In this document: piece after piece, positions 9,184-17,675 of the stretch
How the letters are laid out: each line of letters begins with the position of its first letter
Position numbering within the stretch: position 1 is the stretch's first letter
Assembly (NCBI GenBank): GCA_903915155.1
Contig: CAIWRU010000074.1
Span: forward strand, 1 to 49,930
Direction of reading: 5' to 3'
DNA length: 49,930 nucleotides
Source of the DNA: an uncultured Mucilaginibacter sp.
GTDB lineage: Bacteria > Bacteroidota > Bacteroidia > Sphingobacteriales > Sphingobacteriaceae
The notes under the pieces: generated by a model
What the model was told of the DNA's origin: nothing
The model's database searches: none
The model's input: only the letters and a program-made list of their open reading frames with translations
Translations under genes and position numbers: made by a program

Positions 9184-10001
9184 AATAGTAAACCGGCTAA
9201 AGCGGCAACAAAGTCCTTGTCAATCATCTCGTGGTTTTTATCCAATATAACGACCTCGGCCTTTGGCAGTTTTTTTAAAAATTTGGTACCGATATGAGGC
9301 GGATACATGGCATCGCGTTTGCCAAATATAAAAATGCTGCGGATGTTTTGTTTTATTAGTGTGCTTATTAATTTGCCCTCGTCGGTTTCAAACAAGCGCA
9401 AATAGGTGAAGCTGGCATATAAGTTAAAGCGCAGTTCGGGCGTATCTATCTCTTTGTACAGGATATTACGGCCCACATCATCTATCAAACCAAGGCGTTT
9501 GCTAAAGTTCAGCACATTTATCAAAGCCTTTTCGCTTTGGGTAAAACGCTCGAGTAATTTATTACCTAACTTGTATTTGCTAAAAGCGCGTATCAGCATC
9601 CCCGGGTTTATGGATGATGGCGCGGCCACAATATATTCATCAACGCGGTTACCCATTTCTTCAACAACTACCGTGGCAAAATGCGAACCCATAGAATAAC
9701 CGATAACTGAGAAACGGTTGATGTTTTCAAACGCGCAAAACTCTGCAATCAGTTCGGCAAAAGCTTTTTTGGTGATGGGGTTTTTTACCGCGGCAAGAGT
9801 TTGATTGTGCAGTTTGGTTTCTTTATGAAAGAAAAGGTCGAAGCCTATAAAAGTATATTTGCCTCCCAGCGCGGGCTCAAGCGATAGGAATTGCTTGCCA
9901 TGCATACCATAGCCGTGAAAACAAAACATAGTTTGTGGGCCCGTACCAAATTTGTAGTAGTGGAGTTTAACTAAGGCGTTCTCAAAGTAATGCGACGTCA
10001 A
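9180..10001 (-). CDS. Alpha/beta hydrolase, probably cytoplasmic thioesterase-like
   Basis: 273 aa, no signal peptide. The oxyanion-hole block FCFHGYGMHG (27-36), the nucleophile elbow GYSMGS with Ser103, an acid Asp230 in GKRDAMYPP and His257 in DKNHEM form a full catalytic triad. It overlaps the genes on both sides by 4 bases, so it is translated as part of the operon. In a fatty-acid-synthase-like operon the likely role is release or hydrolysis of an acyl thioester or ester. That is inference from context; the family also contains esterases and lipases. Confidence 0.8.
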   Translation of the reverse strand: MTSHYFENALVKLHYYKFGTGPQTMFCFHGYGMHGKQFLSLEPALGGKYTFIGFDLFFHKETKLHNQTLAAVKNPITKKAFAELIAEFCAFENINRFSVIGYSMGSHFATVVVEEMGNRVDEYIVAAPSSINPGMLIRAFSKYKLGNKLLERFTQSEKALINVLNFSKRLGLIDDVGRNILYKEIDTPELRFNLYASFTYLRLFETDEGKLISTLIKQNIRSIFIFGKRDAMYPPHIGTKFLKKLPKAEVVILDKNHEMIDKDFVAALAGLLL

Positions 10002-10396
10002 GGGTTGATCTCAATTAGTGCGATTGCCCAAATATAGTCGCCATCGTGCGATATTGTTAAACTAATTTTAAACCTGCCGGTATATTTGTGCAGTACCACA
10101 TAGGGGCGGCCACCGGGTTTATCCCTCAATATCTCTATTTTTTTGAATGGGAGGGCAGATGGTTCTAACTGTTTAATTGCTTTGTATACTGCTTCCTTTG
10201 CTGCCCAGGTTGAGGCGTAATGCAGGTCGGTATCATCAAACTGATCACAATAAGCCGTTTCAGCAAGGGTGTATACTTTTTTTTTGAAAAGATCGTTTAG
10301 CGATAATTTAAAATCGGGCAGATAAACCAGGTCGTTACCGGCAGCAAATTTGTCGCTGATAGTGGCTGTAACCGATGCGTCCAATTTATTATTCAT
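9998..10396 (-). CDS. AcpS-type 4'-phosphopantetheinyl transferase
   Basis: 132 aa from the ATG at 10396, chosen because it overlaps the stop of the enoyl reductase by 8 bases; a longer in-frame start would lie deeper in that gene. GNDLVYLPDF (20-29) matches the magnesium-binding GIDxVEIxRF block of AcpS, with Asp22 as ligand, and STWAAKEAVYKAI (62-74) matches the second ligand block with Glu68. The enzyme moves phosphopantetheine from CoA to the serine of an acyl carrier protein; the likely partner is the ACP three genes upstream. A private transferase suggests the operon does not rely on the housekeeping one. Confidence 0.85.
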   Translation of the reverse strand: MNNKLDASVTATISDKFAAGNDLVYLPDFKLSLNDLFKKKVYTLAETAYCDQFDDTDLHYASTWAAKEAVYKAIKQLEPSALPFKKIEILRDKPGGRPYVVLHKYTGRFKISLTISHDGDYIWAIALIEINP

Positions 10397-11201
10397 CAAC
10401 TCCGAGGCCCATAACGTTAAAGCCGCCATCAACATAATGGATATTGCCTGTTACTTTTTTTGATAGCTGGGAGAAGTAATATAAGGCTGTATCGCCCACA
10501 TCGCCTGCATCAATGTTACCCAGAGGCGCAGTGAATTTGCCCATTTTGCGCAGCTTGCGCGCGCCGTAAATAACGCCGGCAGAGGTTGTCATCACTAAAC
10601 CGGCTGATATTGCGTTTACGCGTATTTTTTTATCGCGGAAATGACTGGCGAGATAGATAACGATATTCTCCAGCGCAGCTTTGTTTATAGCCATACCCGC
10701 ATACGGCGGAAATACCCGTTGCGAGGCATTATAAGTAAGCGTGAGTATTGAAGCGTTTGGCGCAAGCAGCTTTTCGGCTACACGGCATATGCGGATAAGA
10801 GAATAGGCACTGATGTTGAAGGAATCCATCAAATCCTCGAAAGGGATATCAAGGTATGAAGGCATATCCTGTTCCCCTGTGGCTGCCTGGGTATAGTAAA
10901 TTACCTTACTGGTGCCAAAGGCTACCCCATGCAGGATATAATCGATAGGGCCGAGGCCGTTGAATACGGCTTGCAGAAACGTGGTGATCTGATCTTCATC
11001 GCTCACATCAACTTCCATGGCATATTGGGTGTCCATGCCAATCTGGTTCATGAGGTATAACACGTCATCCTTGGTATCGCTCATGTAGCTTAAAGCCACT
11101 TTACAACCTGAGCGGTGTAGCTTGAGGGCCACATCATAGGCTATCGAGCTGTCGTTACGGACGCCGAATACTACTGCAACTTTGTTTTGGTTATCGATCA
11201 T
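10389..11201 (-). CDS. FabI-like enoyl-ACP reductase (SDR family)
   Basis: 270 aa. The N-terminus GVRNDSSIAYDVA matches the FabI nucleotide-binding block GVAxxxSIAxGIA, and the catalytic pair is Tyr167-x6-Lys174 (YAGMAINKAAL), the FabI spacing rather than the YxxxK of ordinary SDRs. FabI reduces the trans-2 double bond of enoyl-ACP, so the chain made by this operon can be saturated. That separates the cluster from flexirubin or aryl-polyene systems, which keep the double bonds. It is separated from the ketosynthase by a 105-base gap carrying a dispersed repeat. Confidence 0.85.
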   Translation of the reverse strand: MIDNQNKVAVVFGVRNDSSIAYDVALKLHRSGCKVALSYMSDTKDDVLYLMNQIGMDTQYAMEVDVSDEDQITTFLQAVFNGLGPIDYILHGVAFGTSKVIYYTQAATGEQDMPSYLDIPFEDLMDSFNISAYSLIRICRVAEKLLAPNASILTLTYNASQRVFPPYAGMAINKAALENIVIYLASHFRDKKIRVNAISAGLVMTTSAGVIYGARKLRKMGKFTAPLGNIDAGDVGDTALYYFSQLSKKVTGNIHYVDGGFNVMGLGVDE

Positions 11202-11214
11202 GCCATTACTCTTT

Positions 11215-11301
11215 TTGTCTTTGCGAGAGACGAAGCAATCGCGAATAATGCATCGTCGCTTTGCTTCCTTGCGATTGCCACGCTACGCTCGCAATGACAT
11301 A
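11215..11301. repeat. GCGAG..GAAGCAATCGC palindromic repeat inside operon
   Basis: The left arm TTGCGAG..GCAATCGC (11221-11242) is matched by GCGATTGC..CTCGCAA (11271-11294), with inner GAAGC/GCTTC pairing. This resembles a repeat type built on GCGAGnnACGAAGCAATC that recurs in many bacterial genomes. It lies between the ketosynthase stop and the enoyl reductase start and could be transcribed as a hairpin in the operon mRNA. Confidence 0.7.
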
Positions 11302-11306
11302 GTTTT

Positions 11307-12653
11307 TTATATATCCCTCGAAATAGCCATAGCGCTGTTTGTACCGCCGAAGCCGTAGTTTAAGCACACTACCTGGTTAATTTCTTTTGTTATAGTTTCC
11401 TGGGGGATGAGATGCCTGTAGGCCGCTGCCGGTTTCATGGAGCCTTGCCATCCTTCTTTCTTTTGGAAGTTTTCCAGTTCGGGGTTCAGTGTGTCGGAGT
11501 TTAGGCAGCCCGGTACTTGCTGGTTCTTTAGCATTAATAGCGCTACGATAAACTCAACCGAACCTGCTGCACCCAGCATATGCCCGAATTGTGATTTTGG
11601 TGCAGAAACATGGTAGCCTTCCTCACCAAGTGTATCTACAACGCTTATCAGTTCCAAAATATCGCCTACAGGGGTTGCGGTGCCGTGTACTTTAACTACA
11701 TCGGGTTTTATTTGTGCATTGGCAGATAAGCCTTTCCACATCCTTAACTGGCCGCTGTAGGATGGATAGAACATGTCGCCATCGCCATCTGAATTATTGA
11801 AATAATCATCAATAACGGCTAAAATATTGGCACCGCGGGCTTTGGCTATTTCGTATTCTTCTAACGCAACAATGCCTGCACCAAATGAGCATACGAAGCC
11901 GTTACGTTTTATGTCAAATGGACGCGAGCTTTCGGCAGGGGCGAAGCCCTTGCTCAGCACCTGCATGGCATCAAAACCGATGAACGTTTCGAGTGATGTG
12001 CCTTCAACGCCGCCTGCTATGGCGCGGTCCTGCAAACCGAATTTTATTAAACGATAAGCATAACCGATATTGCCCAAACCTGTAGCACATGCTGAAATAA
12101 TGGATTCGCAAACACCACGATTTTTGATGAGGCAGGATACATTGGCCGCTTCGCGGTATGACATGGCCCTATCAACCATGTGCGAGCCAGCCTGGCGTGA
12201 TTTTTTACCCAATTCGAAAAAGGCGTGCCACGCATTACGCATGATGACGTTGCCGCCGCCACCTGAGGCAACAACCACACCTGTCATTTCAGATTGGGTT
12301 TCCTCTTTGGTCCAGCCGGCCATTTCAATAGAATCGAGCGCGCCGTTCATGGCCCAGACGCAGCCGAGATCGGCAGTGGAGAGATTGATATCGGGTATAC
12401 GTCCACGTGTATCGACAAATGTTTCGGGCCAGTCGTAACCTTCCACCAAATATATCGGTTCAATGCCCAGGTCGTTATCATTGATATAACCTGCTACTTT
12501 CGAGCGTATTTGCTTATCGCGCTCAGCAGCTTTTGACCATTCACGGATTAAACTTTGACCTGAAAATATTTTCTGATCAAATTCTTTTATATCAGCACAG
12601 TCAGGAAAGGAGCCCCCCATACCAACAACCGCTACTTTTCTGCCTGTTACCAT
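11307..12653 (-). CDS. Beta-ketoacyl-ACP synthase (FabF-like)
   Basis: 448 aa thiolase-fold condensing enzyme. The catalytic triad is Cys189 (IISACATGLGN), His323 (KVHGTATPVGD) and His358 (SQFGHMLGAAG), with the conserved Lys353 before it, so it is a competent Cys-His-His elongating synthase, not a chain-length factor. It is somewhat longer than housekeeping FabF (about 413 aa). The start is an ATG 1 base past the ACP stop, which implies coupled translation. It extends an acyl-ACP by two carbons from malonyl-ACP; no malonyl transferase is encoded in the cluster, so the housekeeping FabD must supply substrate. Confidence 0.9.
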   Translation of the reverse strand: MVTGRKVAVVGMGGSFPDCADIKEFDQKIFSGQSLIREWSKAAERDKQIRSKVAGYINDNDLGIEPIYLVEGYDWPETFVDTRGRIPDINLSTADLGCVWAMNGALDSIEMAGWTKEETQSEMTGVVVASGGGGNVIMRNAWHAFFELGKKSRQAGSHMVDRAMSYREAANVSCLIKNRGVCESIISACATGLGNIGYAYRLIKFGLQDRAIAGGVEGTSLETFIGFDAMQVLSKGFAPAESSRPFDIKRNGFVCSFGAGIVALEEYEIAKARGANILAVIDDYFNNSDGDGDMFYPSYSGQLRMWKGLSANAQIKPDVVKVHGTATPVGDILELISVVDTLGEEGYHVSAPKSQFGHMLGAAGSVEFIVALLMLKNQQVPGCLNSDTLNPELENFQKKEGWQGSMKPAAAYRHLIPQETITKEINQVVCLNYGFGGTNSAMAISRDI

Positions 12654-12654
12654 T

Positions 12655-12933
12655 TTAATTGCCTCTTTCTTCTTCTGTTCTTGCTTTTGCTTTGATGATT
12701 AGGTCGATCACATCTTTTACCTTCGAGCCAAGTTCGTCAATATCTTCATCTTCAAACTCCACATCAAACTTTTGCTCAACCTTAGCGGCTATATTTATCA
12801 ACTCGGTTGATGGCGTGTTCATGTCGGTCATGAAGTCGGTTTCTTCGGTTACGTTTTCCAGCTTAGCCGGGTCAACGGTTCTTATTGTGCGTAAAACTTC
12901 GATCAGGCCTGCAAGTATTTCTTTTCTATCCAT
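12655..12933 (-). CDS. Acyl carrier protein of the operon
   Basis: 92 aa, acidic. Aligning the helix-II end (QKFDVEF) with E. coli ACP (EEFDTEI) places Ser42 exactly at the phosphopantetheine serine, 14 residues before that Phe. The canonical DSL is PST here, preceded by DMNT, so the carrier is a divergent but apparently functional type. It lies between the dehydratase-like gene and the ketosynthase, the usual place for a dedicated carrier protein. The product would be loaded by the AcpS-type transferase in the same operon. Confidence 0.88.
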   Translation of the reverse strand: MDRKEILAGLIEVLRTIRTVDPAKLENVTEETDFMTDMNTPSTELINIAAKVEQKFDVEFEDEDIDELGSKVKDVIDLIIKAKARTEEERGN

Positions 12934-12941
12934 TATTGTTT

Positions 12942-13529
12942 TTATAGTAGTTTGTCAAACATTTCTTTTTTAATACCCCTGCCGGTGATGTCATACAACT
13001 CGGCAATGAAAACGAAGCCGGGGTCGAGGTCAAAAGCCCTGAGCCGCTGCTCGTCAAAATCTTTAAAATAGGCATCGAGGTCCATGCCTTTAGGCGCACG
13101 GTATATGCGGCCTTCGCACACCATTTGGCGCCATTTGTAAAACTTGATAAAACCAATGTTAACAAAAGTTTGCCCCTTTTCCAAATACGAATGGAAAAAC
13201 ACGTTGCCTATGCTAATGAACGTAGGGATAAATAATTTGGCTAAAGTTTCGGGTATAACATTGTTTTTTTTGCACTCCAGGAATGAACCCTGCGAAACTA
13301 TGGTAGCCTGTGCAAATGATTCCACCTGGTCAACCCCGCGAAAAATATCAAAATGATCTTCCACGTCGTGTTCGGTAGGGGTGTAGCTGGCAACAATACC
13401 AACGCTGGGTACATGCCAGTGGTAATTGTCGACATAGCGCTTTTTAGGGCCGTGCAGTACCCAGTGCTCAGGCAGGTCGCCTACCAGTGTTTCGGGTATC
13501 TGGTCAACTGATGTAAGTTTCGATCTCAA
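12942..13529 (-). CDS. FabA/FabZ-like hotdog dehydratase candidate
   Basis: 195 aa. The block EDHFDIFRGVDQVESFAQA (57-75) resembles the FabZ active-site helix GHFPxxPVxPGVLxxEAMAQA: His59 and Glu70 would be the catalytic pair, but the loop between them is three residues shorter than in FabZ. The rest fits a hotdog fold with a C-terminal extension. In the operon it would dehydrate 3-hydroxyacyl-ACP to enoyl-ACP. The assignment rests on this motif and on gene position; a non-catalytic hotdog protein is the alternative. Confidence 0.68.
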   Translation of the reverse strand: MRSKLTSVDQIPETLVGDLPEHWVLHGPKKRYVDNYHWHVPSVGIVASYTPTEHDVEDHFDIFRGVDQVESFAQATIVSQGSFLECKKNNVIPETLAKLFIPTFISIGNVFFHSYLEKGQTFVNIGFIKFYKWRQMVCEGRIYRAPKGMDLDAYFKDFDEQRLRAFDLDPGFVFIAELYDITGRGIKKEMFDKLL

Positions 13530-14248
13530 ATTAAACCTCCGTTAATGTGTATGTTGGTGCCGTTAATATATGAGGCTTTATCTGATACTAAAAATGCTAT
13601 GGTTTCGGCCACATCATCCACCTTGCCGAAGCGTTTGGCGGGAATCATGGCCAGGTATTTGTCTTTATAAGTTTCAGGAATGGCATCGGTCATATCTGTT
13701 TCAATAAAACCAGGAGAAACACTAAGTACACGAATTGTGTGTTCGGTGTTTGTTGCAGCTGCTTCCTGTGCCAGTGAGCGCGATAACGCTGCAAGACCAG
13801 CCTTTGTTGCCGCATAAACGGATTGAAAAGAGTTGCCTGTTTCGCCAACTACCGAGCTGATGTTGATGATAACGCCGGTTTGATTAAGGCCAAATATTTT
13901 CATGGCGGTTTTGCATATCATGATGGGGGCCTTCAGGTTCACGTTAAGCATTGCGTCAATTTCGCGCTCGGGCTGAAAGGTGAGGGGCTTATCGAAAGTA
14001 ACACCCGCATTATTAATTATGCCATATAGCTCGTTACCATGCTGCTTTTTTAGCTGCTTACAAAAATCCGTTAACTGGTCGTTGTCGCTGAAATCGGCGC
14101 ATAGGATATCGGCACCGGGTATGGTAGTGGTGAAGCTTTCGGGCTTTGAGGCGTGCAAGATGAGCGAATAATCAGCAGCCAATTTTTGTGCTATTGCCAA
14201 GCCTAAACCCCTGCTGGCACCAGTAATCAGTATCTTTTTTTTTGTCAT
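13526..14248 (-). CDS. 3-ketoacyl-ACP reductase (FabG-like SDR)
   Basis: 240 aa. The Rossmann motif is GASRGLG (10-16), then NNAG (79-82), a catalytic Ser at 131-132, and Tyr145-x3-Lys149 (YAATK). The C-terminal block NGTNIHINGGL is typical of FabG. It is first in the operon and its stop overlaps the dehydratase-like start by 4 bases. It reduces 3-ketoacyl-ACP with NADPH. A second, housekeeping fabG is at 35724-36467, so this copy is likely specialised. Confidence 0.88.
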   Translation of the reverse strand: MTKKKILITGASRGLGLAIAQKLAADYSLILHASKPESFTTTIPGADILCADFSDNDQLTDFCKQLKKQHGNELYGIINNAGVTFDKPLTFQPEREIDAMLNVNLKAPIMICKTAMKIFGLNQTGVIINISSVVGETGNSFQSVYAATKAGLAALSRSLAQEAAATNTEHTIRVLSVSPGFIETDMTDAIPETYKDKYLAMIPAKRFGKVDDVAETIAFLVSDKASYINGTNIHINGGLI

Positions 14249-14292
14249 TTACAGGTAGCTAATTAACGACCGGGCTGTTGATGATCGCGCAG

Positions 14293-14321
14293 CAAAAATA
14301 TGATTTATTATTATTTATAAA
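14293..14321 (-). promoter_or_regulatory. Candidate promoter of the acyl-chain operon
   Basis: Read on the minus strand, TATTTTTG (complement of 14293-14300) matches TAnnTTTG, with a weak -33 box TTTA (14318-14321) 17 bases upstream. It lies 45 bases before the first start codon at 14248, in a very AT-rich stretch. Confidence 0.5.
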
Positions 14322-14434
14322 CCCTTGTAATATATGATTGTTTTTAAAATATACTAATCGGTATTTTTCCTAAAAATAGAAGCAAATAATGATATGGCCA
14401 TTGCCTATATTATTTAATGATAATCAGCTGACTT

Positions 14435-14947
14435 TTATTTTTTAGCAGGCTTATCAGACCAATGCATGTTACGAAATTTCCACCCTTCATCTACCTGTAC
14501 TACAGTGGCTGTAAAATAACCATCGTAATAATCAGTTTTTCCGCTTTTATCAGTAATGGCTTCGCTGTAGTCGCTGCCAACTGAAGCAATGCTATTTGTA
14601 AGCGGGTCAATACGCATGTTTTTCCATGAGAGTATTATTTGACTTACATTTTTTTCAAGTGAATCTTGGATAAATCTAACCGCCGATTTATGATCTTTAA
14701 ATGCCAGTTGTCCATCGGTCGCCATAAAAAAATTGGCGGTATCTTGTATATAGTTTAGCCACGCAGTCGGTCCCTTAAGCATGATGTCTAAAGTTAGATC
14801 TTTTGTAAGTTTGTTTACACTATGCTGTACGCGCCCTATTTCATCGGGTGTAAGCTGTGGTTTGGAATAATTGCATGAAAAAATAAGGGCGAGGGCCGGC
14901 AATGCCAGCAGCCAATATTTAAAATTCGCGATAGTTTTGTTCTTCAT
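14435..14947 (-). CDS. Lipoprotein with NTF2/SnoaL-like domain
   Basis: 170 aa from the ATG at 14947; this start gives MKNK plus a hydrophobic stretch and a lipobox LIFSC, while the longer frame adds an implausible leader. After the Cys the protein fits a small alpha+beta NTF2-like (DUF4440/SnoaL) fold, ending in VQVDEGWKFRNMHWSD, a typical closing strand of that family. No catalytic residues can be assigned. It is probably anchored to a membrane leaflet in the cell envelope. The role is unknown. Confidence 0.72.
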   Translation of the reverse strand: MKNKTIANFKYWLLALPALALIFSCNYSKPQLTPDEIGRVQHSVNKLTKDLTLDIMLKGPTAWLNYIQDTANFFMATDGQLAFKDHKSAVRFIQDSLEKNVSQIILSWKNMRIDPLTNSIASVGSDYSEAITDKSGKTDYYDGYFTATVVQVDEGWKFRNMHWSDKPAKK

Positions 14948-15005
14948 CACTTTTAATGTTTCTACTAATTTATGTAAAAACATTAAAAGCAACGATTTTT
15001 TAGGT

Positions 15006-17435
15006 TCACTCTGTTTTTAAACTTTTTATAGGGTTGGCCACTGCCGCCTTTATCGCCTGGAAACTCACCGTAAATAAAGCTATAAATACGGCCATTAAGC
15101 CTGCTAAAGCGAACATCCACCAGCTAATGGGTACGCGGTAGGCAAATACCTGTAGCCATTTGCTCATTCCGTACCAGGCTATGGGCGTGGCTATTATAAA
15201 TGATATGATAACCAGTTTTAGAAAATCCATTGATAGCAGGCTTACTATGCCTGATACACTTGCGCCCAATACCTTGCGTATGCCTATCTCCTTGCTGCGC
15301 TGCTCGGCGCTGAAAGCGGCGAGGCCAAATAAACCTAAGCAGGAAATGAGAATAGCCATTATGGTAAATGAATTGATAATTTGCGACATGGTGATCTCGG
15401 CCTGGTATTGCTTTTGCACTTCCTGGTCGAGGAACATGTATTCAAACGGGGTTGAAGGGAGATTTTTGTGCCATACTGCTCCGATGCTGCTTAATAACGA
15501 ATGGTAATTATTGCTTTTTACAGCTACTGTAAGGGTGGTAAAGCGGTTGGGATTATTGTCGTAAATAAACATAAATGGCTTTACCTCCCCATGAAGCGAA
15601 TTGTAGTTAAAGTCCTTCATAACACCTACAACATCAACAAAATATGCGGGATTTGAGCCGTACTGCGAATAAAGCCTTGTGCCCACCGCTTTATCGATGC
15701 TGAGCCCCAACCTTTTTGCTAAGGTTTGATTTATGAGCACGCGGTTGGTATCGTTCAACCGGAAATCGCGACCGGAAATAATTTTTATGCCATTTGCTTT
15801 AATTACATTTTCGTCAGTAACAATGTTTTGGGCATCAATAGCCGTGGTCATATTACCCCCGGGAGGGTAAACGCCATGATCGTGCGGGACAAACTGACTG
15901 AGGTAATTATCTGATTTGCTGACTATCTTTACATCCGCCATTTGGCGCAGGTCGTTGGCGAGATCATCTATTTTCCTGGTTGTTTCCGCTGTATAAAAAT
16001 TAAATATCATTTTTTGGTTTTTGTCGAATCCCAGGTCTTTATTTTTTATATAGTTTAACTGGCTATAGATGATTATGATGCCTGTGATCAGCACAATTGA
16101 CAGTACAAATTGAAATACCACCAGCGAACGCCTGATGCCCGTCGCAGAAATATGATTATTGAAATTACCTTTTATAACTTTCACGGCTTGAAAGGCAGAA
16201 AGATAAAAGGCGGGGTAACTGCCTGCCAAAAAGCCGGTAACTAATACAAGCAGGGTTAACATGGTCCACAGGCGATAATCGCTGAAAAAGGATAGCTGAA
16301 TATTTGAACCGGTAAGCTGGTTAAGATAGGGGAGTAACAGGGCCAATAAAGGTAGAGCGATGACCACACCTATGAATGCCAATAAAAATGATTCGCCCAG
16401 GAACTGTCTCACCAAATCGAACTTACCCGCACCTATTACTTTGCGTACGCCGACCTCTTTTGCACGTTTTGACGCGCGGGCCGTTGACAGGTTCATAAAG
16501 TTGATACAAGCGATAACCTGTATCATGATAGCTATGAGCAATAAAATGTAAAGAAATGAAGGACTGACAGCTTCTGTAAGTTCATGCTCATAGCCTGTTG
16601 TGGTATGTATAGTGGTTAGTTTTTGAAGGTGCAGTTGCTTGGTCATGCCCATTGCCTTCATTTGTTGCGCGCCATATTTATCTAAAAATGCAGGTAATTT
16701 GGCCTGTAGCGTTGCAGGGTTGGTACCGGGTTGTAATTTTACATAGCTGTAAGCGAAATTATTGCCACCCCAATCATTATCATGTATCACATAGTCGCCA
16801 AGGCCGCCGCTATTCATGGTGACAAATATGCTACCGAGTATATGTGTTTTACCCAGGCTTTGATCAATTACCGCGGTAACTTTAAAATCATGTTTTCCAA
16901 AACCATTGTCGAGTGTAATAACTTTTCCAACCGGATCGTCGTTGCCAAATAGTTTATCGGCCACAGGTTTCATCAATACGGTGCTGTAGGGTTCATTAAG
17001 GCATTTTATAGGCGCGCCGTTTGCGAAGTGATACGTAAATACATCAAAAAAGGTGGAATCAACATACAGCAGGTCTTTTTCATAAAATGCCTTTTCCTTG
17101 TAGGTAATGAGTGTTTTATTGGCGCCCAAGCCGGCTGCCGGTACTACCCTTGTATATTGTTTTACCTCGGGAAAGTCGCGCCGCATGGCCGGAACAATGG
17201 GTGGCGAAGAAGAGGAATTGTTGTGATTATCGCCGGGTAATTGCAGCGTGGTGGTAACACGGTAAATATTGGCTACGTTTTTATGTTGTTTGTCATAGCT
17301 GTATTGGTCCTGCACGTACAAAACAATGTACAGGCAGCAAAGCGTGCCGGTAGCCAGGCCAATAATATTAATAAAGCTGAATGTTTTGTTTTTTAACAAA
17401 AAACGGAAAGCGGTTTTGAAATAGCTTTTGAACAT
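15006..17435 (-). CDS. MacB/FtsX-type ABC transporter permease
   Basis: 809 aa with the Bacteroidota layout: a TM helix at 20-42 after FKTAFRFLLKNKTFS, a periplasmic MacB-PCD domain, three TM helices (about 290-400), a second periplasmic domain, and three C-terminal TM helices. The motif RAKEVGVRKVIGA and its repeat RSKEIGIRKVLGA mark the two FtsX domains. Such proteins work with a MacB-like ATPase that is not encoded nearby, in export or mechanotransmission across the inner membrane. The substrate is unknown. Many Bacteroidota genomes carry tens of these. Confidence 0.9.
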   Translation of the reverse strand: MFKSYFKTAFRFLLKNKTFSFINIIGLATGTLCCLYIVLYVQDQYSYDKQHKNVANIYRVTTTLQLPGDNHNNSSSSPPIVPAMRRDFPEVKQYTRVVPAAGLGANKTLITYKEKAFYEKDLLYVDSTFFDVFTYHFANGAPIKCLNEPYSTVLMKPVADKLFGNDDPVGKVITLDNGFGKHDFKVTAVIDQSLGKTHILGSIFVTMNSGGLGDYVIHDNDWGGNNFAYSYVKLQPGTNPATLQAKLPAFLDKYGAQQMKAMGMTKQLHLQKLTTIHTTTGYEHELTEAVSPSFLYILLLIAIMIQVIACINFMNLSTARASKRAKEVGVRKVIGAGKFDLVRQFLGESFLLAFIGVVIALPLLALLLPYLNQLTGSNIQLSFFSDYRLWTMLTLLVLVTGFLAGSYPAFYLSAFQAVKVIKGNFNNHISATGIRRSLVVFQFVLSIVLITGIIIIYSQLNYIKNKDLGFDKNQKMIFNFYTAETTRKIDDLANDLRQMADVKIVSKSDNYLSQFVPHDHGVYPPGGNMTTAIDAQNIVTDENVIKANGIKIISGRDFRLNDTNRVLINQTLAKRLGLSIDKAVGTRLYSQYGSNPAYFVDVVGVMKDFNYNSLHGEVKPFMFIYDNNPNRFTTLTVAVKSNNYHSLLSSIGAVWHKNLPSTPFEYMFLDQEVQKQYQAEITMSQIINSFTIMAILISCLGLFGLAAFSAEQRSKEIGIRKVLGASVSGIVSLLSMDFLKLVIISFIIATPIAWYGMSKWLQVFAYRVPISWWMFALAGLMAVFIALFTVSFQAIKAAVANPIKSLKTE

Positions 17436-17585
17436 AACAGTAATGGTTAATTATCGAGGTGATATCGGTAATATAACAACTAAGAATGTGCCATGTGGTT
17501 AACATGTTGATAGTTAAAAAGTTGTGAAACTTGCAACGCGAAAGGCTGTTCGGTTTTGATACAGCGGGCGTACGGTTATAGTTAT

Positions 17586-17630
17586 GGGATTACACCGATT
17601 TTAGTGTGATTTCACCGATAAGGTGTACCC
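17586..17630. repeat. Tandem small dyads upstream of the permease gene
   Basis: GGG..TACACC (17586-17596) pairs with GGTGTA.CCCC (17622-17631). Inside are two smaller dyads, ACAC/GTGT and CACC/GGTG, each with CCGAT after the left arm. It is in the 240-base gap between the permease start and the kinase stop; it may be an operator or an attenuator-like hairpin. Confidence 0.4.
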
Positions 17631-17675
17631 CAAAATATCGGGATTAAGATTTAGAAAAGTGGTGATAGTGTTTTG

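Noticed and set aside
12655..12933. Idea that the operon ACP lacks the phosphopantetheine serine
   Set aside because: Although DSL is absent, alignment from the helix-II end places Ser42 exactly at the modified position.
8518..14248. Flexirubin or aryl-polyene pigment cluster
   Set aside because: No DarA/DarB, ammonia-lyase or polyene-type ketosynthase pair is present, and a FabI-like enoyl reductase would remove the double bonds.
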